From Antrihabitans spumae (lineage in GTDB: Bacteria > Actinomycetota > Actinomycetes > Mycobacteriales > Mycobacteriaceae), in the NCBI RefSeq assembly GCF_043944905.1, contig NZ_JBIMSN010000090.1, positions 27,944 to 91,943 of the forward strand: a stretch of DNA of 64,000 bases, written 5' to 3'. The notes below the pieces were generated by a model. It saw nothing but the letters and a program-made list of their open reading frames with translations, had not been told where the DNA came from and did not search any database. Positions 50,354 through 58,447 of the stretch are shown here, in pieces (positions within the stretch are counted from its first letter, which is position 1; each line of letters opens with the position of its first letter). The position numbers and the translations under genes were made by a program.

Positions 50354-50815
50354 GTGCGCCTCCGCGCAACGTGTTCAAGCCAAGGAACCGCACTTCAGCG
50401 ACTTATCGGTGAACTAGGCGCCAATCCTGTCGCCAAAATCGGGAGCGCATTCAAACCCGATGAGCGTGTCGCCGACCGTCCAGCACGCCGGACGAACCGG
50501 AAGCTGCAAACGGAGGAGCTGCGGGACTTGATCGACAAATACCGAAATGGAGCGACAGCCAACGAACTTGCCGATCAGTTCGGGCTTCACCGCCAGACAG
50601 TCAGTGCTCACCTGCGCCGTGAGGACGTTGCGTTGCATTCGCGGGTCAAGATGACGCCGGAGATTGTCGCGAAAGCGACGACGCTGTACGCGGAGGGCTG
50701 GTCGACGGTACGGATCGGCGAGAAGCTTGGGCTGGGACCGAGCACGGTCGGAAAGGCACTGAAACGCGCAGGAGTGAGGATGCGCCCAGCGGTAGCTGAA
50801 CGGTGGCACCAATAA
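50354..50815 (+). CDS. HTH protein, recombinase/resolvase C-terminal-like
   Basis: About 153 residues with two helix-turn-helix motifs: residues 64-85 (GATANELADQFGLHRQTVSAHL) and 107-130 (GWSTVRIGEKLGLGPSTVGKAL). Such tandem HTHs occur at the C-terminus of serine recombinases and in small orphan proteins beside mobile DNA. No catalytic domain is present. The start is uncertain: the frame is open to ATG 50288, but that codon lies within the terminator hairpin, so GTG 50354 is proposed. It may be a remnant of the island's recombinase or a regulator. Confidence 0.6.
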   Translation: MRLRATCSSQGTALQRLIGELGANPVAKIGSAFKPDERVADRPARRTNRKLQTEELRDLIDKYRNGATANELADQFGLHRQTVSAHLRREDVALHSRVKMTPEIVAKATTLYAEGWSTVRIGEKLGLGPSTVGKALKRAGVRMRPAVAERWHQ

Positions 50816-50831
50816 GCTATCGACCTGTGAT

Positions 50832-53429
50832 TTACGCAGCCAGGTAAGCCCTTCTGCAGTCTTGGAGTTCCTGCCAGTGAGCTTGGAGCCCCGGAAGGTT
50901 CGGTGCAACGCCGAGTGAGGCAAGAGGCTGGGAGTGTCCAGCGATGTATCGACAAGCCTCTTCAAACACCCGGGTGACGACCGCGATTGCGTCCGGGAGC
51001 GATGTGATCTTGATTTTTGCGAGGGCTGTCATTCTGACGTTTGGCTGGTATCTCAGCGATACCTCCTGGAGTAGCTCCGTTTCGGTGAAGACTTCGCACC
51101 ATGAGCGGATCCAGTCGTATCCTTCGCGGACTAGCGCCGAGCGCGCCTCACCCTCGACTGATTTTGCCGCCTCGATCGTCTTGTTGATGTTCCCGCGAAG
51201 ATTGGACAGGCTGTCCCACCGCGGCCCACTGGCGCGTGTCACCTGCCCCTTGCCGTCTTCATCGGTGATCTGGAGGTAGACGCACCGCTTAGACGTCTCG
51301 AAGAGGGATAGCAGCGTGGTTGCGAAGAAGATGTCGTGGGTGAATACAATGACCTGATTGTCATCGGCCAAAAGGGCCACACGCTGGGCCACTTCGTTGA
51401 TTCGACGGTGGTCCAGGCTGGACACCGGGTCGTCGAAGATCACCGGCGCCGTAATACCAGCGAGTCGCGCCTCAGCTAGGAAGTCCGCGATCGCGAGTAC
51501 TTTCTGCTCACCCTCCGACAAAATCTTAGACGGCTTGTACTTGCCCTTCATAACTTTCCTCCGGTGGGCCTTGCCCTGGCGGCCAACGAATTCAAGCTTC
51601 AGACTCGGAGCACGGAGAGCATCACACTCCTCAGCGAAGAGCTTGTCGAAGTTCTGGTTGATGAGTTGGTCGCTCGCTGTCTTCGATAGATCGGTGACGG
51701 CGCGGATCAGGACTGGAAGGGCCTTGGACAGGATTTTCAACTTGTCGGCCTCCTTGGCGTTGCCGACCTGAGCTTCAATCTGAGCCCACGAACGGGCCAG
51801 CTCTGCAGCGGCGGTCAGTTCCGTTAGATCCTTCCGGTTGGAAGCCAGGGCTTCGGCTCGGTTGGCGTCCTGCCGCTGAAGCTCGCCGACCTCGGTCCCT
51901 ATAGTCGCAGCGATTTCTCCGAGGGATACTTCAAGTTCTGCGATATTCTCAAGTGCATCGGCCGCCAATACCGACTGGTCCGTAACGGTCTGCTGAGTCG
52001 CAACGACGGCTTCCCTCAAGGTGACCAAGCTTGGGTAGAAGCCCGGTTGATCGGACCGCTCCTTGTATTCCTTTAGTAGGGACACTATGTCTGAGTCGTC
52101 CAGTGTTCGGACCCCGGAGGTGAGTTCCTGTATTGCTGTGTTGCATTCAGTGATCGCACCCGAGATTTTGTCCGCGAGGTATTCGCCGTACTTCGACACA
52201 AGATCCCGCGCTCTATCGCCTAGCGGCTGACGGCAATATAGACATTTGTCGTCATCGTGAACACTGAGATCGACCAGGTGCTGCTTGTACTGCTCGCCGC
52301 TCGCAACGAAACTCTCCCATGTCCCCTCTGGCTCCGCCGGAAGGGCCGCCGCCTTGAACAATTCAGTTCGAAAGGCCACGTAATCTTTGTTGAGTTCCTC
52401 GCGCATTGCCAGCCTTGCGTTATACCCCGGTGCGTCGAATGCGCCCAGCGTCTTGACTACCTTGACCGCCTGGGTCATCACGGCATGTTCCCGCTGACGC
52501 AGTTTGAGTAGCGTTCCAGTCGTGTTTGCATCGAGAGCTGCGACCGCGCGACGGAGTACTTCGATGCGTTCGTCAACCTTGGGGTCTTTGTCCGAGAGTC
52601 TGTCCAGCTCGTTGAGATCTGTTGTCGCACCAAGGGTTTCGATCAGAGGGTACACCTTCGACGTGCGTGGAAATCTTCCGAGCAACGTCGTCGCGCCGCC
52701 CGACAATTCTTTGATTGCCGTGTCGATCTGGGCCTGGACCGCTTTTATGCCCGCCACAGCGTGATTGAATAGGGCAAGAACTGTCGGAACGTAGACATAC
52801 TCAAGGTCGTCGTCGACGTGAAAGTTCACGGATGGAGTGTCGAATATTGACATTCGCGTGAATGGAGCGACCCCACTTTCGCCGCTCCAGATGAACTGTC
52901 TCTCCTTGTCGCCGAGCTTAAAGGCGATGGCAGCATGTTGCGGTTCTTCGGAGTCCGCACCGATGTCACGGAGGACGACATCCGCAGTCCGACTGTCCGC
53001 GAGCGCCTTGAAGATGCGCGAGTAGCCGGTCTTTCCTGTTCCATTCTCGCCGAAGAGAATTGTTAGTCCTTCATGCGGCTCGATGACTGATCCCGGAATC
53101 AGGGCGTTCACTCCCGTGACGCCGTCGAGTTTCGTGATTGTCAGCGGTAGCTCCGCTTCCTCATCGCTTGATTCGATCTCGATCTTGGGTTGCTCGGGCA
53201 GCTCGCGCTTGTCCAACGCCTTCTCTTGCCTGAAGAGGCGGTAGGCATCGTCGATAGCGTCCGCGCCGACCGAGCGCCGTGTGGCCAAGACTTCTCGGAC
53301 TATCAGCCGAATCCACTCATCGTGCTCGTTCGCCCATTCGGCCAGCGCATGGCGGGGATCCACCGGAACCTCGGTGTTGATGTCGTTCTCTCCCTGAGTT
53401 GCTCCGTTAACTACCTGCCTATCACTCAT
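50832..53429 (-). CDS. AAA/ABC-type ATPase with zinc hook (RloC/PrrC-like), R-M associated
   Basis: An 865-aa SMC/Rad50-like ATPase. Walker A GENGTGKTGYSR is near residue 125. Long coiled-coil arms (about 225-560) are interrupted by the hook CLYCRQPLG (C-x2-C, near 396). The ABC signature LSEGEQKVLAIADFL, Walker B APVIFDDPVSSLD and switch VFTHD follow (about 635-700). Zn-hook ATPases tied to type I restriction loci include the anticodon nuclease RloC. A nuclease triad cannot be assigned by eye in the last 150 residues. ATG 53429 overlaps the metallopeptidase stop (ATGA). It is the last gene of the hsd operon. Confidence 0.82.
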   Translation of the reverse strand: MSDRQVVNGATQGENDINTEVPVDPRHALAEWANEHDEWIRLIVREVLATRRSVGADAIDDAYRLFRQEKALDKRELPEQPKIEIESSDEEAELPLTITKLDGVTGVNALIPGSVIEPHEGLTILFGENGTGKTGYSRIFKALADSRTADVVLRDIGADSEEPQHAAIAFKLGDKERQFIWSGESGVAPFTRMSIFDTPSVNFHVDDDLEYVYVPTVLALFNHAVAGIKAVQAQIDTAIKELSGGATTLLGRFPRTSKVYPLIETLGATTDLNELDRLSDKDPKVDERIEVLRRAVAALDANTTGTLLKLRQREHAVMTQAVKVVKTLGAFDAPGYNARLAMREELNKDYVAFRTELFKAAALPAEPEGTWESFVASGEQYKQHLVDLSVHDDDKCLYCRQPLGDRARDLVSKYGEYLADKISGAITECNTAIQELTSGVRTLDDSDIVSLLKEYKERSDQPGFYPSLVTLREAVVATQQTVTDQSVLAADALENIAELEVSLGEIAATIGTEVGELQRQDANRAEALASNRKDLTELTAAAELARSWAQIEAQVGNAKEADKLKILSKALPVLIRAVTDLSKTASDQLINQNFDKLFAEECDALRAPSLKLEFVGRQGKAHRRKVMKGKYKPSKILSEGEQKVLAIADFLAEARLAGITAPVIFDDPVSSLDHRRINEVAQRVALLADDNQVIVFTHDIFFATTLLSLFETSKRCVYLQITDEDGKGQVTRASGPRWDSLSNLRGNINKTIEAAKSVEGEARSALVREGYDWIRSWCEVFTETELLQEVSLRYQPNVRMTALAKIKITSLPDAIAVVTRVFEEACRYIAGHSQPLASLGVAPNLPGLQAHWQELQDCRRAYLAA

Positions 53430-54157
53430 ACCCCAGGCCCCCATTCCTCATCGGCCAGCGGCGCAGCATTCAGTTGGTCGCGGCGAGCGCGCCAATCGGG
53501 CAGAAACTTGTCCATCAATCTTGTGAAGCGTTCTCCGTGGCCGCGTTCGAGATAGTGCGTCATCTCGTGAACGACGATGTACTCCAAACTTTCGGGGTGT
53601 TTCTTGACAAGTTCGACATTGAACCAGATATGTCCGGTCTCCCGATTGCAGGATCCCCACTTGGTCTTCATCTGTCGGACACTCCAACGGGACACCGACA
53701 CCTTGAGGACTGGTTCCCACTTCGCGACGAGCGGGGGGATCGCTGCGCGCAAGTGTTGGCGATGCCACCTGTCCAGAAGTTCACGCCGCCGCTCCGTGCT
53801 GGTATCGGCCGGGGTGTACAGAAGTAATCGTTCGCCATCGACTTCGAAGTGTGCGCGACCGGGTCGCTCGATGACTCGAAGCCGTTGTCGGATTCCCCAG
53901 AAATAGTGGGATTCGCCGGTGACCATGTCGCGCGCCGATTGCCGCTCTACAGCCTGAAGTTGATTGCGCTGCTTCTTGATCCAGGGCAATCGCTGGATCA
54001 CGGCAAGGCGCACCCGGTCATCGTCAAGTCGTTCGGGTGCGGCAACTCGGACCCGACCTAAAGGTGGGTAGACCCCGATATGCAGGTTCTTTATGTCTTT
54101 GTAGACGACGTCGATGTCGATCCCTGCAACCGTGAGATACGCGCTAGCGGTATTCAT
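53426..54157 (-). CDS. M48/YgjP-like (DUF45) zinc metallopeptidase, R-M associated
   Basis: A 243-aa protein with the zinc motif VVHEMTHYLERGHGERF (HExxH, third ligand His in GHGERF) and the upstream KWGSCNRETGHIWFN segment of the YgjP/WLM family. Such genes are often embedded in type I R-M operons; their target is not established. It overlaps hsdR by 14 bases and the ATPase gene by four, so all are translated as one unit. Confidence 0.9.
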   Translation of the reverse strand: MNTASAYLTVAGIDIDVVYKDIKNLHIGVYPPLGRVRVAAPERLDDDRVRLAVIQRLPWIKKQRNQLQAVERQSARDMVTGESHYFWGIRQRLRVIERPGRAHFEVDGERLLLYTPADTSTERRRELLDRWHRQHLRAAIPPLVAKWEPVLKVSVSRWSVRQMKTKWGSCNRETGHIWFNVELVKKHPESLEYIVVHEMTHYLERGHGERFTRLMDKFLPDWRARRDQLNAAPLADEEWGPGV

Positions 54158-57100
54158 CGCGGGCCTTCACCAGGTCAAACAGTTCGTCGAGTCGATCGAA
54201 ATCAGTGGGCAAGACCGCACGAAGGGCACGCTTGACCTTGCGCTCCTTCATACGGCTACCGATCCACTGATCAGGTTTGCCGCTCATCACAGCATGATCA
54301 ACTTCTATGGCCAGCTTCTCGCTCGGAAATCCAAAGTCGACAAGTGCCCGTTTGGCACCGCTATTTGCCCACTCGGGGTATTTGGTGTCGGATTCGCGCG
54401 CGCCCAGCTGCTGGGCTTGTTCGATCAGCTTCGCCAAGTACGCCTTATAATCCAGCGCGCCTTTTCGTCGCTGTTCGATGAGTGCGTCGAGAAGGGCCGA
54501 CATTTTGTCGTAATACTTCGGGTTCATCGCGTGTTCGTCGATGATCACCTTGCGCATGTTGTTGGTGATCGTTGCCGCAGCAGCAGCGGGATCGCTCTTG
54601 ATTCCCTTGGGCAACTTGTCGATGGCGCCAGCTCCGAGCTTGACGATGAGCTGGATTAATCCTGCGTCCTTGAAGTCGGAGACGACCTCTGATGCGTCGG
54701 CCTGGATGTAGGTGTCGAGCAGGAACCGCATTCCGGCCTCGTATTGTTTGAAGTCGATGTCCTCGCCTGCGCCAAGCTTCACCTCGTCACGAACGTTCGA
54801 GTAATGAGCGATCTCGGCCTTGATGGCGGCGGCCTCGGCGTCGCTGTAGCCTGCCTCCTTCATCTCGTTAGCAATCGCACCGAATGCGCGCACTACGGAC
54901 GAAACAGCTTTATACAGCTCGACACGCTTCGGTTCATTCGCCTTGAGTTGCTCGGCGCTGCCAGCATCTTTGGCGCAGAAGTACTGCTGGTACTGCAGCG
55001 TGTCCTTTGGCGGCGCAACCGGCTCGCAGAGCGCCCGGATCTTTTCGAGTGCTTCGTCGAGGTCTTCGCGGGCTTTCTCGAAACGATCCGACAGAAGGCC
55101 TTCGATGTCCTTCTTCTCGAAGCCGTCGAGGGCGCCACTGGTGTAGTCGGTGAGTGCGGTCTCAAGTGAGTTGAACAAATCCTGGTAATCGACGATATAG
55201 CCGTAGTCTTTGTCGTCACCGTCCAGGCGGTTCACTCGGCAGATTGCCTGAAACAGCCCGTGGTCACGCATCTTCTTGTCGATATAAAGATAGGTCGCGC
55301 TCGGTGCGTCGAAGCCGGTCAGGAGCTTGTCGACCACTATTAGCAGTCGCATCTGCCCTGGGTGGTTGACGAACTTGTCTTTGACTTCCTTTTCGAACTG
55401 TTCGACTTTGCTCATCGCGGCGTCGGGCGATTCGCGGAAGTGGTCGGCCAGCATCTGGCGATAAATGTCGTACTGGCGGAGCTTTTCGGTGGCACCTTCG
55501 CCGGAGTCTTCCTTGGAGATGTCGCCAGCTTGCGGTTCGTAGCTGGTGACGATGGCGCATTTGCCCTTGAAGCCGGCTTGGCTGAATAATTCGTAGAACT
55601 TGCAAGCCTGGTAGATACTGGCGCCGACTAGCATCGCGTTGCCGCGTCCATCGGACAATCGTGGCTTGGTTTCCATATCCAGCAGGATGTCGTTGACGAT
55701 CTGACGAGAGCGCGGCTCGGAGCTGACGACCTTTTGCATTGTGCCCCAACGCTTCTTCAGCTCGGCGCGGGATAGATCAGTCATGCCCTTGGTTTTGGCC
55801 TCGAACCATTGGTCGATCTTTGCGGGCGAGGTGATGTCTTGGTCGATGTTGCGGGCCTCGTAGCGTAGATCCAGCACAACGCCGTCACCGACTGCTTCGT
55901 CGAACTTGTAGGTGTGAATGAAGGTACCGAAGGTTTCAATGCTGGTTGCGTTGTCCACCTTGAGTAGCGGTGTGCCGGTGAAGCCGATGAACATCGCACC
56001 GGGCAGCAGCTTCTTCATGGCGGTGTGCATTTTGCCCGATTGCGTGCGGTGCGCTTCGTCGACAAATACGAAGATATTGCCTTTGGCCGTAAAGCCTTTC
56101 GGAATCTTGGAACTCAAGTCCTTGACGAAATCGCCGTCAGGGTCGCCGACCGACTTGTCGTCTTCGGAATTGCGGAACTTGTGGACTAGTGAGCAGATCA
56201 GCCACTGCTCGGACGCATTGAGTGTGGCGAGCATGTCGGCGCCGCTTTTGGTGCGATAGATTGTTTCATTGACACCGTTGAACACACCTTCTATCTGATC
56301 ATCCAGCTCGGTGCGGTCGGTGATCAGCAGCACCCGGGAATCCGGTTGGTTTTCGCGAATCCATTTGGCCAGCCACACCATCGTCAGTGACTTACCCGAG
56401 CCCTGGGTGTGCCAGATGATGCCGCCCTCACGCTGAGCGATGCGCTTTTGCGATGCCTTAACCCCGAAGAATTGATTGTGCCGACATGTCTTCTTTGTGC
56501 CCGCGTCGAACACCATGAAGTCGTGGATGATCTCCAGTAGTCGCGACTTTGAGCACATTTGGGTCAGCGCACGATCGAGCGGATCGGCAAGGTCCGAAGG
56601 CTCTTTCCATTCCAGCCAGTACTTTTCAGGTGTGTCGATCACCCCGTAACGCAGTCCCTCCACATCGTTGCCTGCCATCAGCAACTGCACCGTGGTGAAG
56701 AACGAACGGATGAACTCGTGCTTTTGGTTGCCGATGTTCTGCCGAATGCCTTCCGACACGGCGACTTTGGAGCGCTTCAGCTCGATGACGCCCAGGGCGA
56801 TGCCGTTGATATAAATCACTACATCCGGCCGCTTGGTGTGCTCGCCCCGCACTGTTACTTCCTCGGCGACAGCGAAGTGGTTTGCCTCGGGGTGCGCCCA
56901 GTCGATAAGCCATACAGTTTCGGTCTGCTCGCCAACGCCAGGTCGGACTTTTACGCCGTAGCGCAGCAGTCCGTAGACGTCCCGGTTGGCCTCGTACAGG
57001 TCGCGGCCACCACCGAGCGAGGCGTCTTTGCGCAACCGCTCGATCGCCTTGTTGATCAGGTTGTCGTTGTACCCGCGAGCCCGCAGATTCTGATCTAGCA

Positions 57101-57230
57101 GCGCGGTCTCGATGTTCGAGTTGCGGTCGCGGTACTCCCAACTACCCAGGTAGTCGTAGCCGAGGGTCTCGCCGAACAGCTCGACGACGCGATCTTGAGC
57201 CTTGCGTTCTACTTGCCCGACGTTACTCAT
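54144..57230 (-). CDS. hsdR: Type I restriction endonuclease subunit R
   Basis: A 1028-aa motor-nuclease subunit that translocates unmodified DNA and cleaves far from the site. The N-terminal nuclease domain has RPDVVIYINGIALGVIELKRSK (D...ExK). The SF2 motor has Walker A HTQGSGKSLTM, DEAH in VDEAHRTQSGK, and FIGFTGTPL. The helical C-terminal domain binds HsdM/HsdS. Length is normal. ATG 57230 overlaps the hsdS stop. Confidence 0.96.
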   Translation of the reverse strand: MSNVGQVERKAQDRVVELFGETLGYDYLGSWEYRDRNSNIETALLDQNLRARGYNDNLINKAIERLRKDASLGGGRDLYEANRDVYGLLRYGVKVRPGVGEQTETVWLIDWAHPEANHFAVAEEVTVRGEHTKRPDVVIYINGIALGVIELKRSKVAVSEGIRQNIGNQKHEFIRSFFTTVQLLMAGNDVEGLRYGVIDTPEKYWLEWKEPSDLADPLDRALTQMCSKSRLLEIIHDFMVFDAGTKKTCRHNQFFGVKASQKRIAQREGGIIWHTQGSGKSLTMVWLAKWIRENQPDSRVLLITDRTELDDQIEGVFNGVNETIYRTKSGADMLATLNASEQWLICSLVHKFRNSEDDKSVGDPDGDFVKDLSSKIPKGFTAKGNIFVFVDEAHRTQSGKMHTAMKKLLPGAMFIGFTGTPLLKVDNATSIETFGTFIHTYKFDEAVGDGVVLDLRYEARNIDQDITSPAKIDQWFEAKTKGMTDLSRAELKKRWGTMQKVVSSEPRSRQIVNDILLDMETKPRLSDGRGNAMLVGASIYQACKFYELFSQAGFKGKCAIVTSYEPQAGDISKEDSGEGATEKLRQYDIYRQMLADHFRESPDAAMSKVEQFEKEVKDKFVNHPGQMRLLIVVDKLLTGFDAPSATYLYIDKKMRDHGLFQAICRVNRLDGDDKDYGYIVDYQDLFNSLETALTDYTSGALDGFEKKDIEGLLSDRFEKAREDLDEALEKIRALCEPVAPPKDTLQYQQYFCAKDAGSAEQLKANEPKRVELYKAVSSVVRAFGAIANEMKEAGYSDAEAAAIKAEIAHYSNVRDEVKLGAGEDIDFKQYEAGMRFLLDTYIQADASEVVSDFKDAGLIQLIVKLGAGAIDKLPKGIKSDPAAAAATITNNMRKVIIDEHAMNPKYYDKMSALLDALIEQRRKGALDYKAYLAKLIEQAQQLGARESDTKYPEWANSGAKRALVDFGFPSEKLAIEVDHAVMSGKPDQWIGSRMKERKVKRALRAVLPTDFDRLDELFDLVKARDEYR

Positions 57231-58447
57231 GATGCCGCTCCCTCTGTTGGCAATCGCGTACGCCCGGTGAGCAATTCCTGCATCATGCCCTGTTTCATGG
57301 CGCGGGTCTTTGCCAGCCGCGTCGCTAGGATTTCGATCCCTTCGTCCATGTCAGCCAGCCTGGAGGATATGGCACGCTGCTGTTCGATCTTGGGGAAAGA
57401 TATCGGAAGCCCTGCGTACTCATTCCCGTTAATGCCGGGCTGTCCACTGCGCACGGACATTACGGCGACCCAGTCCCAGTAGGACTTGCTCTGTACGAAA
57501 TATGAGAGGTAGCTCGGATCAAGGCGTGCCGGATCTGGAGTTACACGGATAAGAAAGCCTGCGTATACGAGTGGACCGTCCTTTGGCCGATATCGATACG
57601 CCTTCCCAGTGCTAGCGCCTGTCCGCGCAAATACGAGGTCGCCATCGCGGAGAAAATACGATTTTGCAGACGGATGTCTAACTGAAACCTTCGGATCAGG
57701 CGTAAACCTTCCGTCGTCGCTAATGTCGGTGATTCGGAGGTAAGTAGGTTCATCATGGGAATATGTGGACGCGGCAGCATTGATCCCGTAACTAGGATGG
57801 CCGGTTAGCAAGGTACCAAGCTGCTGGAGCTTCCAGTCGTCATGTATATCTGCCGTCAGAAGTTGTTGCATGGCGCCCTGCTTGACCGCCTGCTTCTTGG
57901 CGATCAAGCGCTCTAGGGAGGAGATCAAGGCATCAACATCCGATAGTGCGTTACCGATGGCGCGCTGTTCGTCACCTCGGGGCGCGGGTAAGCTGTATTC
58001 CGCCAACTCTTCTCTGTTTATTTTGGGAATTCCGCTTCGAGCCGACACGCTTATCGCGAACTCGCTGAATCTGTTTGACAGAATGATGCCCAGAATAAAT
58101 CTACTATCTGTGGAATTTCTTGGAGTAAATGGATACATATCTGCACTGCACAGACCGTGGAAATCGCTGATGATCGCTTTGCGCAGATAGGGTCGAATCT
58201 TGCTATATACAACATCTCCGGGCTCGACCAGATACTTTCCACTGATCGCTCCCTGTTCCTCTGCAGTCTTTCGCGCAAGAAGTCTGCCAGTTCCTGCTTG
58301 AATATGATCCGGCGCGACCATCAGCATCGTGTTGAAGGGATTCCGAGTCGGGTTCACTTGACCGCTTCGAATTGACACCAATTCGAGTAAGGGTCGTAGG
58401 GTCCATCCTTCCGGAACCGCCGAGCTCCTCATCGACGCGTCGCTCAT
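57227..58447 (-). CDS. hsdS: Type I restriction-modification specificity subunit S
   Basis: A 406-aa subunit with two target-recognition domains. The first lies at residues 15-150 (ending NREELAEYSLPAP), the second at 200-350 (ending NEYAGLPISFP). Each is followed by a similar coiled-coil spacer: LERLIAKKQAVKQGAMQQLLT and LATRLAKTRAMKQGMMQELLTG. The sequence is visibly richer in AT than its neighbours, especially in the recognition domains, as expected for frequently exchanged DNA. It fixes the bipartite recognition site, which cannot be read from sequence. Confidence 0.95.
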   Translation of the reverse strand: MSDASMRSSAVPEGWTLRPLLELVSIRSGQVNPTRNPFNTMLMVAPDHIQAGTGRLLARKTAEEQGAISGKYLVEPGDVVYSKIRPYLRKAIISDFHGLCSADMYPFTPRNSTDSRFILGIILSNRFSEFAISVSARSGIPKINREELAEYSLPAPRGDEQRAIGNALSDVDALISSLERLIAKKQAVKQGAMQQLLTADIHDDWKLQQLGTLLTGHPSYGINAAASTYSHDEPTYLRITDISDDGRFTPDPKVSVRHPSAKSYFLRDGDLVFARTGASTGKAYRYRPKDGPLVYAGFLIRVTPDPARLDPSYLSYFVQSKSYWDWVAVMSVRSGQPGINGNEYAGLPISFPKIEQQRAISSRLADMDEGIEILATRLAKTRAMKQGMMQELLTGRTRLPTEGAAS

